Assembly (NCBI RefSeq): GCF_002776525.5
Contig: NC_045437.1
Coordinates: 134,241,068 to 134,305,067, forward strand
Direction: 5' to 3'
Length of the DNA stretch: 64,000 nt
DNA from: Piliocolobus tephrosceles
Taxonomy: Eukaryota > Chordata > Mammalia > Primates > Cercopithecidae
The notes under the pieces were generated by a model. That model had not been told where the DNA came from, did not search any database, and worked only from the letters and a program-made list of their open reading frames with translations. This document shows positions 38,641-50,059 of this stretch, piece after piece; within the stretch, counting starts at the first letter, position 1, and every line of letters begins with the position of its first letter. Position numbers and translations under genes: made by a program.

Positions 38641-38754
38641 AGTTTTATGAAAGAAATTCATTTCTTACATGATCACAAGTGACAATGGTTTGGATTTTAT
38701 AATATTAATGAATAGAAACTAAAATAGACATCAGGAGATCTATATAACTACAGG

Positions 38755-38850
38755 TATAGGTAGCTATCATTTATTGAGGTCCCACCATGTGACCAGCATG
38801 ATCAGATACTTGACATCCATTATCTCATATGTGTGGTCTGCAAAAGGCAA
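38755..38850 (-). mobile_element. MIR SINE fragment
   Basis: 'tttattgaggtcccaccatgtg' and 'tgacatccattatctcatat' fit the reversed MIR tail. Confidence 0.6.
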
Positions 38851-39479
38851 TCTACAATTAACACATGTTGAAAGCCTACTGAATAGCAGGCACTGGGCAG
38901 GGCTACAACAATGTATAGAGAATAATCCCTGCTACTGAGAGAAGTTTCCAGAGTAGCTGGGGTGCTCAAGTTGGGTCAGAAAACTTTGCTATCCACTGTG
39001 GTTCCAACATCCGCAGAATAAGGATGTCTGATGAGGTAACTCCTAAGGTTCCTATTTCATCTAATTTTACAGGTACCGGGATAAGATATCATGCCATTCA
39101 TTGATGACTCCTAAGCCTTTTGTAGTTTTGCCACTTAATAACCACTTGTGCTAAATGATTGTCTACATGATCAATACTAGAGTATTTTGGAAGGTCTTTG
39201 AGGCCAGGTTATTTTGATTGGGCTGGTAGAATGCACTAGCAAAAGTTACAGCTCTCTGTTAGAATGAGACTTCACACAGCCTAGGGAAATACAAAATGAC
39301 AAAAATTAGTGTCCAAACAGGAAGATACCCGAGATGACATCTAGTCCAATGCATTTAGTGCTATCCTGGGTGCCAGAAGAGAAAGACAATGTAGTTCATG
39401 GCCAGTTAGGGCTGGGAATCCAGTTTCTGATGCTCAGGGCATTGTGCAATTCCCCACAATATGACAAACTAGCTAACAG

Positions 39480-39700
39480 ACCAGGATCCGTAGTCAGACT
39501 GCTTGGGTTTGAATCTCTACTCTGAGGCTTTATAGCTGTGTGATCTCAGATCAAGTTATTGAGCCACTCTCTCCCTTGTAAAGTTGGTATCCAAATAGTA
39601 GCAACCTGGATAATGATTAAGTTAGATAATGTTTGCAAACTGTAACTGCAACAGCATAGTGCCTGGCACACAATAAGCCTGCAATAAATGGTGATGATGA
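39480..39700 (+). mobile_element. MIR SINE
   Basis: 'agactgcttgggtttgaatc', 'tatagctgtgtgatctcaga' and 'agtgcctggcacacaataag' are in sense MIR order. A GAT/GAC-rich trinucleotide run follows at 39692-39722. Confidence 0.88.
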
Positions 39701-39719
39701 AGATGATGACGACGACTAC

Positions 39720-39930
39720 GACAATAGCAAACACTTCTATAAAGTGCTTACTATGTGCCAAGCTCTAAACAATGCATTTATCACTTCCTCTAATCTTTGC
39801 AACAATCCTATGAGGTAGGTATTAGCACAGAGAGGTTGAGAAACATATCAAAAATCACTGAGTAAGAGGCAGAATCCAGACTTGTACTTAGAACGTCTGT
39901 CTCCAGAGTTTGAGCCCTGAACTACTGTTC
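39720..39930 (-). mobile_element. MIR SINE
   Basis: 'gtgcttactatgtgccaagc', 'caacaatcctatgaggtagg' and 'gcacagagaggttgagaaac' are in reversed MIR order, head to head with the copy at 39480-39700. A further decayed MIR may follow at 39960-40060. Confidence 0.9.
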
Positions 39931-40324
39931 TGTCCTGAAGGGTCTCTCATGACTTTCTGTTGTCAATACTGAGTCTTCCTATGTGTCAGATTCTGCTAAA
40001 AATGCTTCACATGAATTAACTCACTGGGTCTTCACCAATCTATGAGTAGATATTAAGTTTATACTAAATGCTTATGTTAACCACAACAAATGGACAAAAC
40101 ACAAGGTGGAAACAATGCAAGGAGAAGGTCCTCAGCTACAGAACAAAGAGAAATTAGATAAAAACCAGACATTCAGAACTACCAGGGAACTACTCTAAAC
40201 AGAAAACGTCACTGGGTACCTCAGATGAAAGTGACCTATGACACAGGGCAGGCAAAAATAACAGGCTATTTTTCCAGCTTCAGGATTCTGTTGAAGAGCC
40301 AGATCATTATTGCAGTTTGGAGGA

Positions 40325-40560
40325 GGAGATACAGTGTAGTGGAAAGGTTGAGACAGGAAGTCAAACACCAGCGTTTCACTTACTAGCTGTCTTTCAGCAA
40401 GTCACGCAACTTCTCTGAGCCTTGGGTTTCCAGTGGGGATAACAATATTAACTTGGTAGAGTTATGAAAATTAAAAGATTTTAAGAGTCATGTACAGTGA
40501 GTAGCACAGAAGAGACATTTAATAAACACTAACTCCTTTGTATAAGCACAATGTGTGATA
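40325..40560 (+). mobile_element. MIR SINE
   Basis: 'tacagtgtagtggaaaggtt', 'cagcaagtcacgcaacttct' and 'gagccttgggtttccagtgg' are in sense MIR order. Confidence 0.85.
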
Positions 40561-41001
40561 AACTAAGGTCTATTTGTGGGTGTTTACAGTGTAGGTAAAA
40601 CACACACTCTCCAATGTATGGGGAAAATGAAATATGTAGTCTCAATCTCCTGCCAGTAATGAATACTGGAATCTTCCGCTAAGAGCAGAGGAAAGCAAAA
40701 TAACTTTTCTTCTGATTTACCTCTGAGACAAAGAAAACTTGGTAAGATACTTGTCCAGATTGCTGTACTGGAAAGTCTCTTCCAGCATGTATCCTTGGGG
40801 ACAGTACAGAATGCAAGACTGACAAAAAAGTAGAATTCCAGATTTTCTGTCTTGGACAGATCACCAAGTTTTCACAAACACTTACAGATGACATCATTCT
40901 TATAGTTCGTCATTACACAGGGGGTTTGATTACAGTGTGAGCTTTCCCAAATCTCAAATTGTTGAACAACCCAAACATACAAAATAATCACTCTTTCCTA
41001 C

Positions 41002-41024
41002 GTGTGTGTGTGTGTGTGTGTGTG
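41002..41024. repeat. GT dinucleotide microsatellite
   Basis: About 11 GT units sit directly at the 3' end of the adjoining antisense L1, where the L1 tail would be. Confidence 0.93.
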
Positions 41025-43110
41025 TTTCCCTCAGTAGCTTTAGAGGTACAAGTGGTTTTTGATTACATGGATCAATAATATAGTGGTGACCTCTGGAATT
41101 TTAGTGCACCTGTCACCGCGTAGTGTACACTCTACCCAACAGGTAGTTTTTCATCCTTCATCACCCCCCTCCCACCCTCTCCTCTTCTGAGTCTCCAATG
41201 TCCATTATGCCACTCTCTATGCCTGTGCATACCCATAGCTTAGCTCCCACTTATCAAATAGAACATGTGGTATCAGATTTTTGATTCCTGAGTCACGTCA
41301 CTTAGAAAAATGGCCTCTGGTTCCATACAACTTGCTGTAAAAACCATTATTTCATTCTTTTTTATGGCTGATGGTGATATATATTGTATTTTCCTTATCC
41401 ACTTGTCTGTTGATGGAGACTTTGGTTGGTTCTTTATCTTTGCAGTTGTGAAATGTGCTGCAAAAAATATACATATGCAGGTCTTTTTGATATAATGACT
41501 TTTTTCCTTTGGGTAGCGACCCAACAGTGAGATTATTGGATCGAATGGTAGGTCTGCTTTTATGCCTTTGAAAAATCTCCAAACTGTTTTCTATAGAGAT
41601 TGTACTAATTTACATTCCCATCTACAGTCTATAAATATTTCTTCTTCACCACATCCACGCCAACATCTATTTTTTTTTTTTTTATTTTTAATAATAGCCA
41701 TTCTGGTTGGGGTAAGGTGGTATCTCATTGTGGTTTTAATTTGCATTTGCCTGAATAGATCTGTTGTACACTTTTTTCATACGTTTCTCAGCCATTTATA
41801 TCAATTCTTTTGAGAAATGTCTATTCATGCCATTTGCCCACTTTTTAATGAGATCACCTGTTTTTTTTTCTTGCTCACAGTTCCTTATCAATTCTGAGTA
41901 TTAGTCATTTTGTCAGATGCATAATTTGCAAATATTTTTTCGCACTCCATAGGTTATCTGTCAATTCTGATCATTATTTCTTTTACTGTGCAGAAGCTTT
42001 TTAGTTTAATTGGGCTCCATTTATTTATTTTTGTTTTTGTTCCATTTATTTTTGGGGTCTTAGTCATAAATTCTTTGCCTAGGTCAATATCCAGAAGTGC
42101 TTTTCCTAGGTTTTTCTTTCTAGAATTTTTATGTTCTAGAATTTTTCAGGTAATTAAGTCTTTCATCCATCTTGAGTTAATTTTTTTCAATACAGTGAGA
42201 GAAAGGGATCCAGTTTCATTCTTCTTCGTGTAGCTATCCAATTTTCCCAGCATCACTTATGAGAGTGTCCTTTCTCCAATTTATGTTTTTGTATGCATTG
42301 TAAAAGATCAGCTGATTTTAAATATTAGGCTTTATTTCTAGGTTCTCTCTTCTGTTCCATTGGTCTATGTGCCTACTTTTATACCAGTATTATGCTGTTT
42401 TGGTTACTATATCCTGGCAGTATAATTTGAAATCCGGTAATGTGACGCCTTCAGATTTGTTCTTTTTGCTTAGAATCACTTTGGCCATTTAGGCTCTTTT
42501 TGGTTCCATATGAATTTTAGAAATGTTTTTTCTAATTCTGTGACAAATGATGTTGGTATTCTGATAGGAAGTACATTGACTCTGTAGATTGCTTTGGGCA
42601 CTATGGTCATTTTCATGATACTGAGTCATTCAATTCATGAGCATGGGATGGTTTTCCATTCCATCTGTTTGTGTTTTCCACAATTTCTTTCAATAGCATT
42701 TTGTATTTCTCCTTGTAGAGATCTTTTAACCTCCTTAAGTATATTCCTAGGTATTTAAAATTTTTTGTAGCTATTATGAAAGAGATCGAGTGCTTGATTT
42801 GATTCTCAGCTTGGCCATTGTTGGTATATAGCAGTGCTGCTCATTTGTATGCACTGATTTTGTAACCTGAGACTTTACTGAATTTAGTTTATCAGATCTA
42901 GGAGTCTTTAGAGTTTTCTAGGTATATGCTCATGTAATCAGCAAACAGAGACAGTTTGACTTCCTCTTTTCCAATTTGGATGCCCTTTCTTTCCCTTTCC
43001 TGATTGCTCTGGCTAGGACTTCCCCTACACAAATTTTTAAATCTCTTCATAAACTGCTTTACTGCTATCTCATTTTTTTTTTCGCTATTTCTCCAATATA
43101 ACATTGCTTA
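41025..43110 (-). mobile_element. 5'-truncated L1 (ORF2 3' half plus 3' UTR)
   Basis: A 2.1-kb primate L1 lies in reverse orientation. Reversed landmarks include 'tggtatctcattgtggtttt' (41718-41737), 'gcagaagctttttagtttaa' (41989-42008) and 'atgctgttttggttactata' (42391-42410). On the minus strand the piece begins inside the reverse transcriptase, just upstream of the catalytic box, so endonuclease and the 5' half of ORF2 are absent. Translation of 43104-42898 keeps the motif surroundings but reads F-A-D-Y, where L1 normally has F-A-D-D, so the second catalytic aspartate is lost. The rest is broken by stops and frameshifts, giving several short frames on both strands. It is a dead copy. Confidence 0.92.
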
Positions 43111-44161
43111 ATACTTCATTTTTCCCCATGATCTCCACTGTCAGTAAATTATTATTTGTGCAAGAGAATTATAATTCTAAAAGAATATCCTTTATACTGT
43201 GATTGATAGAAAATAATGCTTTTAACTTGCAGGGCAAGACCAATTTTCTAACACTTCAGTTCTATTTGCTCAAATGCATTACGGCTATAAAGCACCAATT
43301 ACGGCTAATGACAGCATTATTCTTACCTCAGTAAGTACTTGGTTTGGTAAAGCTTTAAGGACTCTCAACTTTTGCAATCAATTTAGTTAACTACAGGAAA
43401 GAGCCGATTTCATATAGATTATTACCTTAATGTCATATAAGTGGTGCTCAATATACATTTACATATGCTTCTATTAAGCTTTCCAGATAAAACACACTCT
43501 AGAAGCTGTATTTGTATAATATCACAGTTATCAAAGTTTCAGTTCATATTTTCCACTTCCTCTACCCCTAAATCTTACAAGTTCTACAAATTAAATTTGT
43601 GACAGCCTTGGTAAAAAATCACAAAAATAAGGGATTAAGAGAAAAGCTTCAAATAGGGGAGTAAAGGTATACGTGAGTACTAGCCAAGTTCCATGGAAAA
43701 GTAATAAATTCTATTTTGCTTTTTAGGCCCCACCACCCACCCATCTCACCATCCTAAAACCAGAAATCTTCCAAAACGTCTTCTGATCCCTCAACCCTAC
43801 AACCAACCAGAAGTCAAGGTATATCAATGCCATCTTTTAAATGTCTTTAAATGCAAGGTCCATGCTACTGTCCTAACTTCAGTATTCGCCTGCTTAATAT
43901 TGCAACAGAGAAGTTTTCCTAATTTACAAGTTTTTGAAATACAAATTAAGAACATTGCAGAACATGCACATCGACAGTTGGCAATCGTGGTCACTGGGAC
44001 TTAAGGCCGAATGGACACAGGGCATCCTCCAGAGCCCTCAGCTCTAACAAACTTTCCCCATTCTATTGCTTCCTCACCAATGCAAGCTCTCTAGAATGTA
44101 AATCTGATTACTTCTTGCTCTCTTGCTTAAACATTTCTCTGAATTCTGCTTGTCTTTAAAG
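43111..44161. other. Unique intron sequence
   Basis: I see no gene. A small ~15-bp near-repeat, 'attacggctataaagcacc' / 'attacggctaatgacagc', occurs at 43279-43318. Confidence 0.45.
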
Positions 44162-44173
44162 AAAGTAAAGTCC

Positions 44174-44445
44174 TAATCCCAGCACTTTGGGAGGCCGAGG
44201 TAGGCAGATCACGAGGTCAGGAAATCAAGACCATCCTGGCTAACATGGTGAAACCCCATGTCTACTAAAAATACAAAAAAAAAAATTAGCTGGGCGTGGT
44301 GGCGGGTGCCTGTAGTCCCAGCTACTCAGGAGGCTGAGGCAGGAGAATGGCATGAACCCGGGAGGCGGAGCTGGCAGCGAGCTGAGATCGCGCCACTGCA
44401 CTCTAACCTGGGCAACAGAGTGAGACTCCATCTCAAAAAAAAAAA
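44174..44445 (+). mobile_element. AluY, 5'-truncated
   Basis: This sense Alu starts at 'taatcccagcactttggg' and ends in poly-A. The perfect target duplication 'aaagtaaagtcc' is at 44162-44173 and 44446-44457. It lies about 2.1 kb downstream of the SGCD exon, antisense to the gene. Confidence 0.95.
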
Positions 44446-44631
44446 AAAGTAAAGTCCAAGTTGAGAAGTATTGATTGAATCTAACTCAGAAACAGAAGCT
44501 AATGTGCTCTAATACTCTAGAACTATTACCTTGGATGCCTACAACCCCATGGAAACGGACCATATAATCTTCCAAAGTTACTACTGCAATATAGAAGATT
44601 TTCTGCATTTTTCAAAAGAACTGAACTCTTA

Positions 44632-44950
44632 GCTGGGCATGATGTCTCATGCTTCTAATCCCAGCACTGTAGGAGGCTGAGGTAGGAGAACTGCTTGAGA
44701 TCAGGAGTTTGAGACCAGCTTGGGCCACATAGTGAGACACCCATCTCTACAAACAATTTAAAAATTAGTCAAGCATGACGGTGTGTCTCTGTAGTTCTAG
44801 CTACTTGGGAGATTGAGATGGGAGGATTGGTTGAGCCCAGGAGTCCATGGCTGCAATGAGTTATGATTGTACCACTGTCCTCCAGCCTCCGTGAAAAAGT
44901 GAGACCCTGCCTATACATAAATACATACATACATAAAGAAAATTTTTTTA
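44632..44950 (+). mobile_element. Old Alu (AluJ-like)
   Basis: This is a strongly diverged sense Alu from 'gctgggcatgatgtctcatg' to a CATA-repeat tail. Flanks 'aaagaactgaactctt' and 'gaaagaattgaattat' are a likely decayed target duplication. Confidence 0.88.
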
Positions 44951-45524
44951 GAAAGAATTGAATTATTTTCTCCCCTCAAGATAGAAATTTGTAACATCAA
45001 AGTAATTTTTTTTTGTTTTTATAGTTTCTTAACTGTTACCACAAATACTAAAAAGTGAGCCATTCTGAGGCCTGAAGCAGTATCTGTAGCCTTCGTTTAT
45101 AGAGTCCTAATTAAGTCAAGCAACAAGAAACCCTAGCATGAGTGATGGACAAAGCCACACACAGAAAAGACGCAGCCGTTGCCTTTCTCACAGTTCAGTT
45201 TGTCTGGGAAATACATGTAAAAATTATTATCTGGAGTGGTAATTATAATAAGAGATACACAAATGGAACCACAGGAGTATCAAGACAAGTTTTACCAGAC
45301 AGGGAAGACAGAGATAAGCACTCTAAACAGAAGAAAATGTATGAGCAAAGGCAAGAAAGTATGACTATGCATAGGTTGTCAAGGATAAAAATGAATTTTT
45401 AATTTAGAAAATGCAAATATCCACTATGATATTTGGGATTGTCACATGAAAACTTTACTGATACTTTGTAAAGGTCATGTTTATTTATCAAACAAGAGGG
45501 TTTTCCTATTTGTTTGTTAAGTGG

Positions 45525-45677
45525 TTTGTTTTTTGGTTTGTTATTTGTTGCTTGGTTGCAATGATGAGATCTTGCTATGTTTCCCAGACTGATCTTGAAC
45601 TCCTGGCCTCAAGTGATCCTCCTGATTCAGTCTCCCAAAGTGCTGGAAATTAGGCATGAGCCAATGTGCCTGACCTG
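45525..45677 (-). mobile_element. Alu left-monomer fragment (FLAM/AluJ-like)
   Basis: 'cttgaactcctggcctcaag' to 'caatgtgcctgacc' is a single reversed Alu arm with a TTTG-rich tail. It has the opposite orientation to the two Alus on its left. Confidence 0.85.
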
Positions 45678-46535
45678 GGAGTTATTTTTATTGTCAATCT
45701 ATATTACTTACTTTTGACATCAGAACAAGAAAGGAAATTATGCTCAATACAGCAAACTGCTGCCCAGTATTTCCTCATTAATGAGTTAGACTACTTACAT
45801 TACTAGTATAGATCAGAATTTCTAGATATAAAACCTCTAAATAACTCCAAAAGTCATTTTTCCAGGATTTTCTTTTCATTTGAACTACAACAGTAAATAT
45901 CCAGTCCGTACAGGGACCCCAAACACCAATAGCAAGAGTTTTACTGAAGACACATAAACCCCAATTCTTAAAAAAAAAAGAACCACAGCTACATTCCTCT
46001 AATTTCTGTCTTACCCAGACCAGTAGCAAAGAGGATCATCCTCCAAAAAATTGAGGATATTCATAACTAACCAGAGTGATGGAATATCAAGCATAAATAG
46101 TTAAAATTTTTAGATAGATAATGCTCACAGTATAATTTTACTCAAATGTTTCAACTATCTACTTCAAAAAACCTTTTATAATTACTACAATTGGTGAAAA
46201 CTTAATACTTCGAATTTATTCTCTATTTCTTTATTATTTAATCAAAGTGCTTGAAAGCTACAAGCTACAGAAACTGTTAATAAAAGGGAGGGATAACACA
46301 CAGGAGATTCTGAAGGAGGGAAATATCTCTAAGTTGGATTACTAGCCCCTAAAGAATTGAGATTAGACAGAAGTCAATACTCATATTTGATCTGAACAGA
46401 AATGTTCTTTCACCAAAACACGAGGTTACAGATCTTTTGAGTGCTACTGTAATAACATCACTTTTCCACATTCCTTCATCATCTTGCCCCAAGCTTCCCC
46501 TCCCCAAAGAGAGCTAGACAAACCTAGATGGCTTT
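45678..46535. other. Intron immediately downstream of the SGCD exon
   Basis: This is AT-rich and unique, with no repeat recognised. It is the first 860 or so bases of the downstream intron. Confidence 0.5.
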
Positions 46536-46541
46536 ACTTAC
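46536..46541 (-). promoter_or_regulatory. SGCD: 5' splice donor of the SGCD exon
   Basis: Read on the minus strand, the exon ends in ...ACAATC and the intron begins GTAAGT, a strong U1 match on the intron side. The last exon bases (ATC) are weak for a donor. The phase is 0. Confidence 0.9.
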
Positions 46542-46730
46542 GATTGTGAAGTTCATGACTTTGAGAATCCAGATGGTCATGGCCAAGTTCACCAGTATTA
46601 AAATCATGAGGAGCAGGACAAAGAAATACAGGCATCGTTTCCGCCAGCCGTAAATCCCCACCTTGTACACCTGTGGCCCCTCGGAGCCGGGCATGGTGCT
46701 CCGGTGGTGAGTGTACTGTTCCTGAGGCAT
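46542..46730 (-). CDS. SGCD: Delta-sarcoglycan, first large coding exon (residues 1-63)
   Basis: This exon encodes the N-terminus of delta-sarcoglycan, a single-pass type II membrane protein of the sarcoglycan complex. That complex, with dystrophin and dystroglycan, stabilises the muscle cell membrane. The exon is exactly 189 nt (63 codons, phase 0 at its end). Residues 1-32 are the cytoplasmic tail, beginning MPQEQYTHHR. About residues 35-56 are the membrane anchor, starting after a basic stop-transfer-like GWRKR. An N-F-T glycosylation sequon (Asn60-Thr62) falls just outside the membrane. A gamma- or zeta-sarcoglycan origin is less likely, because the tail MPQEQYTHHRSTMPG is the delta type. 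The ATG is the first base of the exon, right after the acceptor AG. As I recall, one human isoform starts MMPQ, with the first Met at the end of the upstream exon; that exon is not in this window. Residue 17 is Glu (GAG), where I recall Val in human. The frame is intact, so this looks like the live gene and not a pseudogene. Confidence 0.97.
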
Positions 46731-46775
46731 CTGAAATAAATGAGGCGAGAGAGAAACACTCACGTTAAACCACTG
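46731..46775 (-). promoter_or_regulatory. SGCD: 3' splice acceptor and pyrimidine tract of the SGCD exon
   Basis: On the minus strand the intron ends in a pyrimidine-rich run (tttctctctcgcctcattta) then 'tttcag' against the ATG. A 'gtttaac' about 40 bases upstream could serve as the branch site. The AG is at 46731-46732. Confidence 0.88.
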
Positions 46776-49120
46776 AGAGAATAGAAAAAAAATAAAGGGA
46801 AAAAAAATCAACTGATGAAGAGATATGGCTGGCTGCTGTCTACATTTACACCCTCCGACAACTCTAAAAATCTGTTTCCTCTGGACAAAAGTGGCTTCTC
46901 TGGATGCTAGCTTGAGGCTTCTCATTTAACACAGCCATGACTTCTGATGTGCACTGATACAGCCACAGTCGCACACATACTGGGCGGAAAGGGACTCCTA
47001 GGAGGCCGTTTTCCAAATGACTCAGAATTCCAACATCTTTCTGGTGGAGATGCTCAAAGACCTACCAAACTGAAGGAAAAATTTAGAATGACTGAAGAAA
47101 ATAAGGTAACCCCAGCAGTCCACCTTAGTAATATAAAAATATTATTCAGGCAGTTTATTTGGGGGGTTAAGAAATTTCGAACGCAATCATTCTGTATTGC
47201 CAGTCAGTGGCAACAGTGGCAGCTTTGACTGCTCCTCTATTTCAGATTTAAAAGGGGTCCTTGCAGACACACAGCTGGAATCCCACTTGATTTGGGAATC
47301 TTCAACAAGTGATAGTCTAGTAAATACCTAACTACCCCCTGAGTTAGTCTTTTTGAGGTAGGCAATTCTAATCATTATCAGGCAACTTATTTAAGAAGCA
47401 TAAAGGAGAGTCAAAGTCAAGTAAAATGTGAACATTAGTTCATAGGCTAATGAGAGGATGAACTAGTTAAATGCTAAGCAAAGTAGAGAGAGAGAAATTA
47501 GAAAAATATTTGTCAATATATTATAAAGTAATATGTTGATGCCCTTTAGAATAAGGAAGGTTTCCCAAGTCCCTGCTGTTGACACAAATTATCTTTATCC
47601 TAGAATTACTAATTAAGTGCCAACACAAATGTAGATAAACATATCACTTCTATCCAATTCTAAAACCAAAACAAATTTTAAAATTAAATATAAATGAAGC
47701 TAGAAAGTACCTATCACTCAAACTGGAAAATAACAAAGTACTACAAAGGATGATTTGTCTTAAACTAAATCACGTGAATGTGGTACCAAGGGCTCTGGCA
47801 CAAGGTCTCCTGAGCACAGCATCTCTACTCTGTCATAAGCCATGTGATGACCCACTGCCTATCTCCATTCAGGTAATGGTACAATCCTTATTTTTACTAC
47901 ATTTGGCTGTCATGTAAACACACTGCATTCCCTACAAATAAGACCTACTCCATTTATTTTCTTCTCAGCCAATAGTAATAAATTAGTAATATGTGGTGCC
48001 AAAGTGGCCATAATGAAAACCAAAATGCAGGTGCTAAAATCACATCCTTGGTTATTAGGATATCTTCCAGATGGTTCAGAATAGGATTATTTTTTGGTTT
48101 TTAGATAATCATTAAAATGGACACATAAAATCTAAAAATCCCATAGAGAACTCATGGCCGTTAGGCATCAGTGGAATTCCATTTGAAAAACTGAGTGAAT
48201 TCTTCCTTATGGTTAACTAAAATGCTCCATGAAGGCCTACACGGCATCTGTCTCTTTCGAAACACATACCCTAGCGCCGAAATCGGTACCTAGTATGAAT
48301 ACATGTTGGAATATGTGTGTGGAATGATTGAATGGAAAACAGAATGCATAAATGCTGACCAAGTGAATGATTTCCCATCTGCTACTAGCTCTGCTACTGT
48401 CTGGGGGTATATAAAGGTTCAAGCTAAATACCATGGGCAGGTTCTTGTTTGTATACTTGCAAATTTTCACTTCAGGCTCCCAAAGCACTGGGTTCTCAGC
48501 CAGGCAGTGAGCTTTGTGGTGTAAGAGGATCTCAGTTTTAAATCTCAGCTTCTGATAATTCCTCTGCAGATCAGGGATGTGTTATAAGGAGGCGGGAACA
48601 CAGCACAGTCATCAATCACTGGCCTTTTTAAACATGAAGATCAAATAAAAGTGAAAAGAGTGCTTTATAAGCCTGAAAGAAATTAGATTTTTATTTTCCA
48701 TCAAATCATATTCTGTGAAATAAGAAAACGATCACAGAATCTTAGAATCACGTGTGCAATTTCCTTTGATATTTATCAACCAATTGTGAATGAGCCAAAT
48801 TAGGATTAGAGAAGTTAACCTGCTTGTTCAGGGCTAAAGGATTTGTGGCAGGGTGAGGTCTTGAACAATAATCTGGAATTCTCATAAGCAAGAGAAACAG
48901 TGAGAAATTCTTAACAAATAAGTGTGCAGACGCTGGTGATATTGCCACTATACCAGTTGACTTTTCTCTGTCATTCAACCCAACCGACGGTGTCATTACA
49001 TAAACATAGTTATAAAATGGAAACGACATGTTCAATAAATGTTTATAAGAGGATGGAGGTATAGATAGCATGCTTGTGATTTCTTGTTTTCATACACATA
49101 CTGGTAGAACTTGGCTGAAT
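46776..49120. other. Intron immediately upstream of the SGCD exon
   Basis: This is unique sequence with no repeat or further exon recognised. The 133-residue minus frame at 46925-46524 continues upstream of the exon only because the intron happens to lack stops. The splice signals show where the coding part begins. Confidence 0.5.
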
Positions 49121-49127
49121 GCAGTGA

Positions 49128-49620
49128 TTTTTTGACTAAGGGTTCTCAGCCCTGGATGTACATCAGAGTTACTGATGGAGCTGTTAAAAATATTTGTACT
49201 CAGCCGGGCACGGTGGCTCATACCTGTAATCCCAGCACTTTGAGAGGCCAAAGCAGGGGCATCGCTCGAGGTCAGGAGTTTGAGACCAGCCTGGCCAACA
49301 TGGTAAAACTCTGTTTCTACTAAAAACACAAAAATTAGCTGGGCATGGTGGTGGACACCTGAAATCCCAGCTACTCAGGAGGCTGAGGCAGGGAGAATTG
49401 CTTCAACCTGGGAGGCAGAGGTTGCAGTGAGCCAAGATTGCACCACTGCACTCCAGCCTGGGCAACAGAGTGAAGACTTTGTCTCAAAAAATAAATAAGT
49501 AAATAAAATTTAAAAAAACGCACATCTGTACTCAGGTTAAGTAACAATCACAGAGGTAGCACCCAGGCATCAGTATTTATTAAAGCTTCCCAGGTAATTC
49601 TAAGAGTAGACAGGATTGCA
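49128..49620. mobile_element. MER20 DNA transposon split by an Alu
   Basis: 'gggttctcagccctggatgt' and 'acatcagagttactgatgga' (left piece, 49139-49202) and 'ggcatcagtatttattaaag' with 'cccaggtaattctaag' (right piece, from 49523) are the two halves of a MER20-type hAT element. The Alu at 49203-49519 lies between them. Confidence 0.72.
49203..49519 (+). mobile_element. Full-length AluS inside MER20
   Basis: This is a sense Alu from 'gccgggcacggtggctcata' to an AAAT-rich tail. The flanks 'atttgtactca' (49192-49202) and 'atctgtactca' (from 49524) are a one-mismatch target duplication made of MER20 sequence. Confidence 0.95.
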
Positions 49621-49806
49621 TGCCATTGGTCTAGAATAATGCCACTCAACCCTAATTATGCATCAAAACTCAAAAGAAACTGAACAAATACGGTACAAAT
49701 TTTGAGCTCCATTATCAGAATCTGGAGCTGAGGGTGAAACATTGTGAAAAATCTCCGAGGAGATTCTAAACATTTGGGACATCTAAAAAATGGCTTTCAA
49801 TTTTTC

Positions 49807-49938
49807 TTTTTTTTTTTTTTTTTTTATTATACTTTAAGTTCTAGGGTACATGTGCATAACGTGCAGGTTTGTTACATATGTATATATGTGCCATGTTGGT
49901 GTGCTGCACCCATCAACTCATCAGCACCCATCAATTCA
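49807..49938 (-). mobile_element. L1PA 3' terminal stub
   Basis: Poly-T, then 'attatactttaagttctagg' and 'aacgtgcaggtttgttacat', is the reversed L1PA 3' end. The perfect duplication 'tcaatttttc' is at 49797-49806 and 49939-49948. Only about 110 bp of body is present. The open frames crossing it are not genes. Confidence 0.92.
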
Positions 49939-50004
49939 TCAATTTTTCATAGGGTAATCATTGTAAGACAAAGTCTTGAAAGAAACTCTAGTGTGTAAAA
50001 TAGC

Positions 50005-50056
50005 AAAAAAAAAAAAAAAAAAAAAACATAAAACAACAACAACAACAACAACAACA
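50005..50056. repeat. Poly-A followed by AAC repeat
   Basis: About 22 A, then 'cataa', then eight AAC units. This resembles a retroposon tail, but no body was recognised on its left. Confidence 0.9.
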
Positions 50057-50059
50057 AAA

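Noticed and set aside
41273..43104. Several 60-83-residue frames on both strands
   Set aside because: All are fragments of the antisense L1.
46731..46925. N-terminal extension of the SGCD open frame (MRSLKLAS...)
   Set aside because: It is intron read-through. A pyrimidine tract and CAG acceptor end exactly at the known MPQEQ start.
50005..50056. Processed pseudogene suggested by poly-A
   Set aside because: No coding or RNA gene body was recognised on its 5' side.
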